A stretch of 45,086 bases of DNA from Massilia sp. HP4 (GTDB lineage Bacteria; Pseudomonadota; Gammaproteobacteria; Burkholderiales; Burkholderiaceae_D). The position numbers were made by a program, and so were the translations under genes. Under the pieces are notes generated by a model, which saw only the letters and a program-made list of their open reading frames with translations, was not told the origin of the DNA and did not search any database. Positions 35,399-45,086 of this stretch are shown here, piece by piece (positions within the stretch are counted from its first letter, which is position 1; each line of letters starts with the position of its first letter). Location of the stretch: positions 1 to 45,086 of the forward strand of contig NZ_STGG01000038.1 in NCBI RefSeq assembly GCF_005222695.1, in the 5' to 3' direction.

Positions 35399-35419
35399 GT
35401 TCACGCTCGCATCGTGAAC
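35399..35419. promoter_or_regulatory. Inverted repeat GTTCACG-N7-CGTGAAC before the SDR gene
   Basis: Arms 35399-35405 and 35413-35419 are perfect seven-base complements. The site is 36 bp before the dehydrogenase start, in the only gap between it and the CNNM-like gene. A dimeric regulator is likely, but no regulator gene is adjacent. The stretch just upstream also contains GTCACGGTGTCAC-like near-palindromic sequence. Confidence 0.5.
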
Positions 35420-35454
35420 GGTCACGCCATTCAACCGAAACAGGAGTCAGCACC

Positions 35455-36207
35455 ATGCAGCACATGAATGACAAGGTCGTCTTGATCACGGGCGGCGCCG
35501 CCGGCATCGGCCGCGCCGCCGCACTGCAATTTGCGCGCGCAGGCGCGAGAGTCGTCGTCACCGGCCGGCGCGAAGCGCCGCTCGAGGCGCTCGCCGCCGA
35601 ACACGCAGGCATCGACTATATCGTGGCCGACGCCGGCAAGGCCGCCGATGCGGTGCGCACGATCGCCACCGTCGTCGAGCGCCATGCCCGCCTGGATGTA
35701 TTGGTGAACAACGCCGGCGCCGGGGCCATCCTGCCGCTGCAAGACGCCGATGCGGACCAGGTCCGCGCCATCTTCGAGGTGAACGTCGTTGGTCCGTCGC
35801 TGCTGGCGCGCGCCGCGCTGCCCCATCTCGAAGCCACCCGGGGTGTCATCGTCAACCTGTCCTCGACCTTCGGCCACAAGGCTGGCGCCATGCTGTCCCA
35901 TTATGGCGCCAGCAAGGCCGCGATCGAACACTTGACCCGCTGCTGGGCGCTTGAGCTGGCGCCGCGTGGCATCCGCGTCAACGCGGTCGCCGCCGGGCCG
36001 ACCGAGACCGACTTCCTGGCCGAGCGCATGGGGCTGACGCCGGAACAGATCGAGGCCGTCAAGGCCGACGAGACGGCGCGCATTCCGCTGGGCCGCCGCG
36101 GCCAGCCGGACGATGTCGCCGAAGTCATCGTCTCCCTGGCGGGGCCGATGGGCGGGTGGATCACCGGCCAGGTGCTGGCGGTCGATGGGGGCCTGAACAT
36201 CGCCTAG
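35455..36207 (+). CDS. SDR family oxidoreductase (classical, glucose/3-oxoacyl-ACP type)
   Basis: A 250-residue classical short-chain dehydrogenase. The cofactor loop is TGGAAGIG (12-19), NNAG follows at about 85, and the catalytic set is Ser136/137, Tyr150 and Lys154 in SHYGASK. After the active site comes RGIRVNAVAAGPTETDF. The C-terminus GGWITGQVLAVDGGLNIA is typical. Substrate unknown. The ribosome site CAGGAG precedes the ATG at 35455. Confidence 0.93.
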   Translation: MQHMNDKVVLITGGAAGIGRAAALQFARAGARVVVTGRREAPLEALAAEHAGIDYIVADAGKAADAVRTIATVVERHARLDVLVNNAGAGAILPLQDADADQVRAIFEVNVVGPSLLARAALPHLEATRGVIVNLSSTFGHKAGAMLSHYGASKAAIEHLTRCWALELAPRGIRVNAVAAGPTETDFLAERMGLTPEQIEAVKADETARIPLGRRGQPDDVAEVIVSLAGPMGGWITGQVLAVDGGLNIA

Positions 36208-36265
36208 CGGCGGGGCGGCGCCCAAGCGCGTATACTTGCGCCTTTGCCAGCGCAAGAAAGGCACC

Positions 36266-37072
36266 ATGGACGTCGTCAAGCTCGGCCCCCTGATCATTCC
36301 GCTGTCGGCGGTGCTGACGGTGCTCGCCATCCTGGCGGCGACCACCACGGCCGACTGGCTGTATCGCCGGCGCGGCGCGGACGCCGGCACGGTGCTGTGG
36401 CGGATGATACTGGTCGGCTTCGTCGCCGCCCGCGCCGTATTCGTGCTCAAGCACCACGACATCTACACCAGGGCGCCGTGGACCGCCCTCGACATCCGCG
36501 ACGGCGGCTTTGAACTGTCGGCAGGCCTGATCGTGGCCTGTGTGATCGGCGCCGAACTCACCCGGCGCCGCGCCGAGCTGCGCCGGCCGCTGCTGGCCAG
36601 CGTGCTGGCCGGGGGCGCGGTCTGGATCGGCGGCCAGCTGGCCGCCCAGGCCCTGGCCCCGCCGCGCCCGCCCATGCCCGACGTGATGGTGCGCCGGCTC
36701 GACGGCAGCGAAGTCGCCCTGCGCAGCTTGGCCGACCGGCCGCTGGTGGTCAACCTGTGGGCGACCTGGTGCCCGCCGTGCCGGCGTGAGATGCCCGCCA
36801 TGCAGGCGGCGCAGGAGGCCAACCCCGGGATCGGCTTTGTGTTCGTCAACCAGCGCGAGTCGAGCGTGATCGTGCGGCGGTTCCTGGCCACCCAGCAGCT
36901 GCACCTGAAGAATGTGGTGATCGATCCGGCCGGCCAGTTGGCGGCGCGCACCGGCGCGGCCGGCTATCCGACCACCTTGTTCTACGACGCCGACGGCAAG
37001 CTGCAATTGCGCCATGTGGGCGAGCTGTCGGAAGCGACCCTGAGGGACAAGCTGGAAATGCTGCGGCCGTGA
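36266..37072 (+). CDS. Membrane TlpA-like thioredoxin with Lgt-like N-terminal domain
   Basis: A 268-residue fusion. Residues 1-130 hold several hydrophobic helices with Lgt-like features (ILVGFVAARAVFVLK near 49-62 and DIRDGGFELSAGLIVAC near 76-92), recalling a trimmed prolipoprotein diacylglyceryl transferase. Residues 135-268 are a periplasmic thioredoxin domain with WATWCPPCRREMP (Cys169, Cys172) and the cis-proline in GAAGYPTTLFYD. The Lgt catalytic arginine/histidine set is not obvious, so it is probably only an anchor. The role is likely thiol reduction in the periplasm, partner unknown. The start at 36266 follows AGAAAGG. Confidence 0.87.
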   Translation: MDVVKLGPLIIPLSAVLTVLAILAATTTADWLYRRRGADAGTVLWRMILVGFVAARAVFVLKHHDIYTRAPWTALDIRDGGFELSAGLIVACVIGAELTRRRAELRRPLLASVLAGGAVWIGGQLAAQALAPPRPPMPDVMVRRLDGSEVALRSLADRPLVVNLWATWCPPCRREMPAMQAAQEANPGIGFVFVNQRESSVIVRRFLATQQLHLKNVVIDPAGQLAARTGAAGYPTTLFYDADGKLQLRHVGELSEATLRDKLEMLRP

Positions 37073-37138
37073 GCCGCCGGCAGGCTACCCTCGCACAACG
37101 ACTTGTGGTAAAACATCGCGGCAACCGAGGAGATGTCT

Positions 37139-37840
37139 ATGCAAGTCAATCCAATCCAGCTATTCGACGCCGAATCGTCGACCTTTACCTATATCCTGGC
37201 CGCGCCGGGCAGCTACGACGCCGTCATCATCGACCCGGTCGACCGCCATTTCACGCGCGACCTGGCCCATATCGAACGACTTGGATTGAAGCTGACCCAT
37301 GTGCTCGAAACGCACGCCCATGCCGACCACGTGACGTCGGCCGGCCGCTTGCGCGAGCATACCGGCGCCATGGCCTGCGTGCCGAGCGGCTGCGACATTC
37401 CGCCGGCCGAGGTGCAGTTGCAGGATGGCGACCAGATCCGCTTCGGCCTGCACGAGCATATCGCGGTAATCCACACGCCGGGCCATACCGCGGGCAGCAT
37501 GTGCTACCTGTGGCGTGGCAACCTGTTCACCGGCGACACCCTGCTGATCGATGGCTGCGGACGTACCGACTTCCAGAGCGGCAGCCCGGAAAGCCTGTAC
37601 GACAGCGTCACCCGCAAGCTGTTCACGCTCGACGACCACGTGAGGGTGTGGCCCGGCCACGACTACAAGGGCCAGTCGGTGTCGAGCATCGGCTGGGAAA
37701 AGCGCCACAATGCGCGCCTGGCCAATCGCAGCCGCGACGATTTCATCGCCCTGATGGCCGCGCTCGACCTGCCGCGCCCGCGGATGATGGATATCGCCGT
37801 GCCGGCAAACCGCAACCTCGGCCTGCCGCACAGCGTGTGA
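37139..37840 (+). CDS. Metallo-beta-lactamase fold persulfide dioxygenase-like protein
   Basis: A 233-residue protein of the ETHE1-type clade in the metallo-beta-lactamase fold; ETHE1 oxidises glutathione persulfide to sulfite. Key segments are ETHAHADHVTSA (metal histidines and aspartate), HTPGHTAGSMCYLW, LFTGDTLLIDGCGRTDFQ and WPGHDYKGQ. The GRTDFQSGSPESLYDSV run is the ETHE1 signature as I remember it. The ATG at 37139 is preferred because GAGGAG (37127-37132) has a six-base spacing to it; the ATG at 37133 touches that site. It starts 66 bp after the TlpA-like gene. Confidence 0.9.
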   Translation: MQVNPIQLFDAESSTFTYILAAPGSYDAVIIDPVDRHFTRDLAHIERLGLKLTHVLETHAHADHVTSAGRLREHTGAMACVPSGCDIPPAEVQLQDGDQIRFGLHEHIAVIHTPGHTAGSMCYLWRGNLFTGDTLLIDGCGRTDFQSGSPESLYDSVTRKLFTLDDHVRVWPGHDYKGQSVSSIGWEKRHNARLANRSRDDFIALMAALDLPRPRMMDIAVPANRNLGLPHSV

Positions 37841-37844
37841 GGTA

Positions 37845-37949
37845 TCAGTAGCGCCGGGTACTCTTGCGTACCGGTGGACGCTTCAGGACTTTCGTTTGGA
37901 ACTGTTTCCAGATCAGCCCTGCCAGGGCCATCATGATCATCTTGCGCAT
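37845..37949 (-). CDS. Small 34-residue protein
   Basis: A short reading frame MRKMIMMALAGLIWKQFQTK followed by a basic tail (RPPVRKSTRRY). A GGAGAA ribosome site lies six bases before the ATG. It combines a hydrophobic N-terminal half, consistent with a membrane segment, with a strongly positive tail. I do not recognise the family. It lies in the gap after the persulfide dioxygenase gene and reads toward it. Coding potential rests on the ribosome site and amphipathic layout only. Confidence 0.5.
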   Translation of the reverse strand: MRKMIMMALAGLIWKQFQTKVLKRPPVRKSTRRY

Positions 37950-38082
37950 AGGTTCTCCTCGATAGTGGTCGGCGACATGCCGTCGACGCCAGCATAGCCT
38001 GTGGCTCAATAGCGCGGCGCAGGTTTGCCCGGCCCCAAGGATGCAGTAGAATCCCTGTCTTTCTGGCAAGAAGAGACCGACC

Positions 38083-39435
38083 ATGGCCGACGGGCACAAT
38101 GAACTCAAGCGCGGGCTGAAGAACCGCCACATCCAGCTGATCGCCCTCGGTGGCGCGATCGGCACCGGCCTGTTCCTCGGCATCGCCTCGACCATCCAGA
38201 TGGCCGGTCCCTCGGTGCTGCTGGGGTATGCGATCGCCGGCGCGGTCGCCTTCTTGATCATGCGCCAGCTGGGCGAGATGATCGTCGACGAGCCGGTCGC
38301 CGGCTCGTTCAGCCACTTCGCCGACAAATACTGCGGGCGCTGGGCCGGCTTCGTCTCGGGCTGGAATTACTGGGTGATGTACATCCTGGTCAGCCTGGCC
38401 GAGCTGACCGCGCTCGGCATCTATATGCAGTACTGGTTCCCTGAGCTGCCGACCTGGGTCTCGGCCCTCGGCTTCTTCGTGCTGGTCAACTGCATCAGCC
38501 TGCTCAACGTGAAAGCCTTCGGCGAGATGGAGTTCTGGTTCGCCGTGATCAAGGTGGTGGCGGTGGTCGGCATGATCGTCTTCGGCCTCTACCTCCTGGT
38601 CGGCGGCGGCGCCGGTCCCGAGGCCGGCGTGGCCAACCTGTGGCAGCACGGCGGTTTCTTCCCCCATGGCGTGGCCGGCCTGGCGATGGCGATGGCGGTG
38701 ATCATGTTCTCCTTCGGCGGCCTGGAACTGATCGGCATCACCGCGGCCGAAGCCGACGACCCGTCGCGCACCATCCCGCGCGCCACCAATAACGCGCTGT
38801 ACCGGATCCTGATCTTCTACATCGGCGCCCTGGCCGTGCTGCTGATGCTGTATCCGTGGCAAAAGGTGGTCACCGGCGGCAGCCCCTTCGTGCTGATCTT
38901 CCAGGCGCTCGACAGCGGCTGGGTCGCCAATGTCCTCAATCTGGTCGTGCTGACCGCCGCGCTGTCGGTCTACAACGGCTGCGTGTACGCCAACAGCCGC
39001 ATGCTGTTCGGCCTGGCCGAACAGGGCAATGCGCCGGCGGTGCTGAAATACACCAACCGGCGCGGCGTCCCGCTGGTCGCGCTGGGCGTATCGGCCGTCG
39101 CCACGGGTTCCGCCATCGCGATCAATTACTTCCTGCCGCGCGAGGCGCTGGGCATGGTCATGACCCTGGCCACGGCCGCACTGGTCCTGAACTGGGCAAT
39201 GATTTCATGGAGCCACCTGCGCTTCCGTCGCCACAAGGACAACCTGGGCGAACGGGCGACCTTCCGCAGCCCGTGGTTTCCGCTGTCGAACTACGTTTGC
39301 CTGGGCTTCGTCGCACTGCTTCTGATCGTGATGCTGCTCACGCCAGGCCTGCGCATCTCGGTATTCCTGATTCCGGTGTGGCTGGCGGTGCTGGGCCTGG
39401 GCTACTGGCTGCGCGCGCGACACAGGCCGCGCTAA
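38083..39435 (+). CDS. Amino acid permease (AAT/APC family, AroP-like)
   Basis: A 450-residue, twelve-helix APC superfamily permease. The N-terminal LKRGLKNRHIQLIALGGAIGTGLFLG signature and the following EMIVDEPVAGSFSHFA belong to the AAT group that imports aromatic or other amino acids with protons. The ribosome site AAGAGA precedes the ATG. With hppD and hmgA 4-7 kb away, an aromatic amino acid substrate is tempting but not shown; ProY- and GabP-type transporters look very similar. Confidence 0.9.
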   Translation: MADGHNELKRGLKNRHIQLIALGGAIGTGLFLGIASTIQMAGPSVLLGYAIAGAVAFLIMRQLGEMIVDEPVAGSFSHFADKYCGRWAGFVSGWNYWVMYILVSLAELTALGIYMQYWFPELPTWVSALGFFVLVNCISLLNVKAFGEMEFWFAVIKVVAVVGMIVFGLYLLVGGGAGPEAGVANLWQHGGFFPHGVAGLAMAMAVIMFSFGGLELIGITAAEADDPSRTIPRATNNALYRILIFYIGALAVLLMLYPWQKVVTGGSPFVLIFQALDSGWVANVLNLVVLTAALSVYNGCVYANSRMLFGLAEQGNAPAVLKYTNRRGVPLVALGVSAVATGSAIAINYFLPREALGMVMTLATAALVLNWAMISWSHLRFRRHKDNLGERATFRSPWFPLSNYVCLGFVALLLIVMLLTPGLRISVFLIPVWLAVLGLGYWLRARHRPR

Positions 39436-39509
39436 CGGCGTGCGGTTTTTCCGCGCGCGGTTAGATGGCTGCCGCTGCTACACTGCGCCATCCAATCTCA
39501 CGCGCGACC

Positions 39510-39899
39510 ATGAACATTGCCTTGTTGCATCTCTTGGGCTCGGACAGTGCCCTCGCAGCGTTCTGCCACACGCTCCAGCTTGAGACGTCAGCAAACTGGA
39601 AGGCGGGCGACCCACGCAGTCGTGGCAGGGTCCATGCTTCGTCGGGCTGCACGATCGACATTGCCGATGCGCCGACACCGGCGGCCATGCTCGCGAGCAT
39701 CCGGCAATTTCTGGAGCGCTGCGTGACCGGCAATGTCACCTTGCCCGCTTACGACCTTCACGGCGAACTGTCCATCGGTGTCGCGGTCGGCGACGCCGTT
39801 CAATTCGCTTCTGTGCTCGAATTCACCACCCATGACCTGCAGCGCATCGCCGCGACCGGATTGACGCTGTCGATCGCTGCCTATCCTGCATCTGATTAG
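39510..39899 (+). CDS. DUF4279 domain-containing protein
   Basis: A 129-residue protein that I assign to DUF4279 from SANWKAGDPRSRGRVHASSG (the W-x-x-G-D-P-R pattern followed by a repeated hydrophobic strand), TPAAMLASIRQFLERC, and the GVAVGDAVQFASVLEFTTHDLQRIAATGLTLSI end. Function unknown; such proteins are often found near immunity or toxin genes, but none is here. It has no good ribosome site; the ATG at 39510 is the most reasonable start. Its GC content looks slightly lower than that of its neighbours. The 226 bp after it leads into the bkd operon. Confidence 0.65.
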   Translation: MNIALLHLLGSDSALAAFCHTLQLETSANWKAGDPRSRGRVHASSGCTIDIADAPTPAAMLASIRQFLERCVTGNVTLPAYDLHGELSIGVAVGDAVQFASVLEFTTHDLQRIAATGLTLSIAAYPASD

Positions 39900-40053
39900 C
39901 TGCCTCCCGCGTGGATGACATTTCGCGGAGCTCAAACTTTGCGGGCAACGCCCAACGCGAAAATCGCTACGCATTCTATAGTTGGCGATACGCCAGATCC
40001 TGCGAACGCGTTCAGGTCCATGTTGCATCGCAATATGAAAATAGTCATCCGCA

Positions 40054-40071
40054 GTTGACGTAAACGTCAAC
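40054..40071. promoter_or_regulatory. Perfect 8+2+8 palindrome in the bkd leader
   Basis: GTTGACGT-AA-ACGTCAAC is complementary over all 16 arm bases. It lies 55 bp before the bkdA1 ATG. The left half contains TTGACG, which may double as a -35, with TATCAT at 40080-40085 as -10 at a long 19-bp spacing, so the site would cover the promoter. ACGT-half-site palindromes of this size are known for MerR-type regulators of branched-chain amino acid catabolism (LiuR) in proteobacteria, recalled from memory. No bkdR (Lrp-type) gene is adjacent. Confidence 0.7.
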
Positions 40072-40074
40072 TAA

Positions 40075-42419
<2,345 letters not shown>

Positions 42420-42422
42420 TTC

Positions 42423-43763
42423 ATGGGTATTCACGTCATCAAGATGCCTGACCTCGGCGAAGGCATCGCCGAAGTCGAAGTCGTGGCCTGGCATGTGCAG
42501 CCGGGCGACGTTGTCAAGGAAGACCAGGTCCTGGCCGACGTCATGACCGACAAGGCGACGGTCGAGATTCCGTCCCCGGTCGCCGGCACCATCACGAGCC
42601 TGGGCGGCGCGATCGGCCAGTCGCTGGCCGTGGGCGCGGAACTGATCCGCCTCGAAGTCGAAGGCGCCGGCAACCTGAAGGACGGCGCCGCCAAGGCCGT
42701 CCAGGAGCCGGTGAAAACCGCCGCCGCGACCGCGCCGGCCGAGGAAGTGGCCGAGCCCCAGCTCGAAGCCGTGGCGACCAGCGAAGCCTCGGCCCCGGCC
42801 CCTGCCGGCGCGCCTGCCCCGGCAGCCAGGCCGGGGCCACGTCCCGCGCCAGCCCCGAAGGGCGCGCCGCAGCTGCGCGCCGAAGGCGAGAAACCATTGG
42901 CGCCGCCGGCCGTGCGCCAGCGCGCCTGGGATTTGGGTGTAGAGCTCCAGTTCGTCGCCGGCAGCGGTCCGCTCGGGCGCATCACCCACGCCGACCTCGA
43001 CGCCCACGTCGAAGGCCGCCGCGGCGCCGCCAATGGCGGTAGCGATGAACGCTACGCCGAGCAGCATGGCGAACACGCGACCCAGATCATCGGCCTGCGC
43101 CGCAAGATCGCCGAGAAGATGCAGGATGCAAAACGCCACATCCCGCACTTCACCTATGTCGAAGAAGTCGACGTCACCGAACTCGAAGCGCTGCGCATCC
43201 AGCTTAACGCCCGATACGGTGCAGAACGGGGAAAACTCACCCTGCTGCCGCTCCTGATGCGCGCCGTCGTGCTGGCCCTGCGCAGCTATCCGATGATGAG
43301 CGCGCGCTACGACGACGACAAGAACCTGCTGACCACCTATGACGCGGCCCATATCGGCATCGCGGCCCAGACCGACAACGGCCTGATGGTGCCGGTGGTG
43401 CGCCACGCCGAATCGCGCGATCCGTGGTCGAGCGCGGCCGAGATCGCGCGCCTGGCCGAAGCCGCGCGCACCGGCAAGGCCACCCGCGACGAGCTGACCG
43501 GCTCCACCATCACGATCACCAGCCTGGGCGCGCTGGGCGGCATCGTCACCACGCCGGTGATCAACCGCCCTGAAGTCGCGATCGTCGGCGTCAACCGCAT
43601 CGTCGACCGTCCGGTGATCCGCGACGGCGCGATGGTGGCGCGCAAGATGATGAACCTGTCGTCCTCGTTCGACCACCGCGTCATCGACGGCATGGTGGCG
43701 GCCCAGTTCGTGCAAGCGATCCGCGGCTACCTCGAATTCCCTGCAACCCTGTTCGTGGAGTGA
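42423..43763 (+). CDS. bkdB: Branched-chain 2-oxoacid dehydrogenase E2 subunit (lipoyl transacylase)
   Basis: A 446-residue E2 core protein. The lipoyl domain (1-80) carries the lipoylated Lys44 in [17 protein letters not shown]. Then come an Ala/Pro-rich linker, a peripheral-subunit-binding domain (about 155-195, [16 protein letters not shown]) and the catalytic domain ending in [17 protein letters not shown], where His418 and Asp422 form the acyltransferase pair. One lipoyl domain, as in other bacterial BCKDH E2 proteins. Confidence 0.96.
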   Translation: MGIHVIKMPDLGEGIAEVEVVAWHVQPGDVVKEDQVLADVMTDKATVEIPSPVAGTITSLGGAIGQSLAVGAELIRLEVEGAGNLKDGAAKAVQEPVKTAAATAPAEEVAEPQLEAVATSEASAPAPAGAPAPAARPGPRPAPAPKGAPQLRAEGEKPLAPPAVRQRAWDLGVELQFVAGSGPLGRITHADLDAHVEGRRGAANGGSDERYAEQHGEHATQIIGLRRKIAEKMQDAKRHIPHFTYVEEVDVTELEALRIQLNARYGAERGKLTLLPLLMRAVVLALRSYPMMSARYDDDKNLLTTYDAAHIGIAAQTDNGLMVPVVRHAESRDPWSSAAEIARLAEAARTGKATRDELTGSTITITSLGALGGIVTTPVINRPEVAIVGVNRIVDRPVIRDGAMVARKMMNLSSSFDHRVIDGMVAAQFVQAIRGYLEFPATLFVE

Positions 43764-43767
43764 GCCG

Positions 43768-45086
43768 ATGGAGACGATCAACACGACTTTACTGATCATC
43801 GGCGGCGGTCCCGGCGGCTACGTGGCCGGCATCCGCGCCGGCCAGCTCGGCATCCCGGCCATCGTGGTCGAAGGCGCCAACCCGGGAGGCACCTGCCTGA
43901 ATATCGGCTGCATCCCGTCGAAAGCGCTGATCCACGCGGCCGACGAATACCACAAGGCCGCGACCTATGCGGCCCAGGAGTCGCCACTCGGCATCAGCGT
44001 CGATAATCCGAAAATCGACCTGGCGCGCACCGTGGCCTGGAAGGACGGCATCGTCAAGCGCCTGACCGGCGGCGTCGGCGCCCTGCTGAAGAAACAGGGC
44101 GTACGCGTGGTGAACGGATGGGCGCGGGTCCTGGACGGCAAGACGGTCGAGGTGGTGGCCGACGGCCAGGAGACGGTGCGCATCCGCTGCGAGCACCTGC
44201 TGCTGGCCAGCGGCTCGCAGGCCGTCGAGCTGCCTTTCATGCCCTTCGGCGGACCGGTGATCTCGTCGACCGAGGCGCTGTCGCAAGATGGCGTGCCGCG
44301 CCGCCTGGTGGTGGTCGGCGCCGGCTACATCGGCCTGGAACTGGGCACCGCCTACCGCAAGCTGGGCAGCCAGGTCACCGTGGTCGAGGCGGCGGAACGC
44401 ATCCTGCCGGCCTATGACGCCGAGCTGGTCAAGCCGGTGGCCAAGTCGCTCGAGCGTCTCGGCATCGAGCTGCGGCTGGCGACGTCGGTGCTGGGCATGG
44501 AAGGCGAGCAGGTAAAAGTGCGCGACGCTTCCGGGGTCGAGGCCTACCTCGACGCCGACAAGGTGCTGGTGGCCGTGGGCCGCAAGCCGGCGACCACCGG
44601 CTGGGGCCTCGAGAACCTGATGCTCGACATGGCCGGCCGCGCGATCAAGGTCGATGAGCAGTGCCGTACCTCGATGCGCAACGTCTGGGCCATCGGCGAC
44701 CTCACGGGCGAACCGATGCTGGCCCACCGCGCCATGGCCCAGGGCGAGATGGTGGCCGAGATCATCGCCGGCAAGCGCCGCTGGTTCCAGCCGGCGGCGA
44801 TTCCGGCGGTGTGCTACACCGATCCCGAGATCGTCGTGGCCGGCATGTCGCCCGCCGAGGCGGCGGCTGCCGGCATCGACGCGATTAGCGCCAACTTCCC
44901 GTTCAGCGCCAATGGCCGTGCGATGACGATCGAGAGTGTCGATGGTTTCGTGCGCGTGGTTGCGCGCAAGGACAACCACCTGATCCTGGGCTGGCAGGCG
45001 GTCGGCGTCGGCGTGTCCGAACTGGCCGCGGGCTTTACCCAGTCGATCGAGCTGGGCGCCCAGCTCGAAGACGTGGCGCGCACCGT
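43768..45086 (+). CDS. lpdV: Dihydrolipoyl dehydrogenase E3 of the branched-chain complex (3' cut by window edge)
   Basis: The first 439 residues of a flavin disulfide oxidoreductase. The FAD-binding start is [18 protein letters not shown]. The redox disulfide is Cys43/Cys48 in [12 protein letters not shown]. The NAD loop is [13 protein letters not shown], and the second FAD motif is [12 protein letters not shown]. The dimer domain begins at [16 protein letters not shown]. The catalytic His-Glu motif near the C-terminus lies beyond the window. It starts 4 bp after bkdB, as lpdV does in Pseudomonas. Confidence 0.95.
   Translation, partial: METINTTLLIIGGGPGGYVAGIRAGQLGIPAIVVEGANPGGTCLNIGCIPSKALIHAADEYHKAATYAAQESPLGISVDNPKIDLARTVAWKDGIVKRLTGGVGALLKKQGVRVVNGWARVLDGKTVEVVADGQETVRIRCEHLLLASGSQAVELPFMPFGGPVISSTEALSQDGVPRRLVVVGAGYIGLELGTAYRKLGSQVTVVEAAERILPAYDAELVKPVAKSLERLGIELRLATSVLGMEGEQVKVRDASGVEAYLDADKVLVAVGRKPATTGWGLENLMLDMAGRAIKVDEQCRTSMRNVWAIGDLTGEPMLAHRAMAQGEMVAEIIAGKRRWFQPAAIPAVCYTDPEIVVAGMSPAEAAAAGIDAISANFPFSANGRAMTIESVDGFVRVVARKDNHLILGWQAVGVGVSELAAGFTQSIELGAQLEDVART

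Overview
The window is a gene-dense, high-GC chromosomal segment. It looks like a betaproteobacterium of the Oxalobacteraceae (Massilia/Telluria/Janthinobacterium type). That placement is inferred from codon use, the mix of families (CHASE-PAS-GGDEF-EAL protein, YbdK ligase, cyo operon with an MHS-type transporter beside it, hppD/hmgA, Pseudomonas-like bkd operon) and short overlapping operons; no rRNA or other phylogenetic marker is present. No tRNA, rRNA, CRISPR array, complete insertion sequence or prophage was seen.

Layout. 1-236: the 3' end of a probable transposase (IS1595/ISXO2-like), then a leader with a 14-bp palindrome. 237-3122: a DUF481 outer-membrane protein, and a minus-strand operon of thioredoxin, MFS transporter and GNAT acetyltransferase joined by 4-bp overlaps. 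3295-5191: DUF3606 protein, a YghA-like dehydrogenase and a TylF-like methyltransferase. 5400-11305: cell-wall and signalling genes (M23 peptidase, class A PBP, four-domain c-di-GMP protein). 11407-14251: MarR regulator, YbdK ligase and a cation/proton antiporter. 14252-14821 is a gene-poor gap holding a decayed ZIP-transporter fragment and a terminator.

The centre (14822-22049) is one tightly packed minus-strand operon: cyoA-cyoB-cyoC-cyoD-SURF1-regB-regA-cytochrome c lipoprotein. It encodes a bo3-type quinol oxidase, its probable assembly factor and a redox-sensing two-component pair. An MFS transporter with an atypical N-half signature diverges from cyoA. Then come an anchored protein of unknown function overlapping a TetR gene, a ZIP metal transporter, Mn-catalase and a hemerythrin protein (a metal/oxidative-stress group), a patatin lipase and lrgAB.

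The right third is catabolic. LysR-hppD (minus) and hmgA (plus) convert 4-hydroxyphenylpyruvate to homogentisate and cleave its ring, with a LysR-type box between them. After a CNNM/CorC protein, a dehydrogenase, a membrane-anchored TlpA-like thioredoxin, a persulfide dioxygenase-like protein, a 34-residue small protein and an amino-acid permease comes the branched-chain 2-oxoacid dehydrogenase operon bkdA1-bkdA2-bkdB-lpdV. It has a perfect ACGT-type palindrome in its leader, and lpdV runs off the right edge.

The most interesting points are the quinol-oxidase/SURF1/RegBA/cytochrome operon with its divergent non-canonical MFS protein, the bkd and hmgA operator-like palindromes, the tandem GTGGTCAAC repeats upstream of the TetR gene, and the out-of-frame overlap at the end of that TetR gene. 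Nothing here is clearly a wholly new defence or mobile system; most genes are recognisable families.
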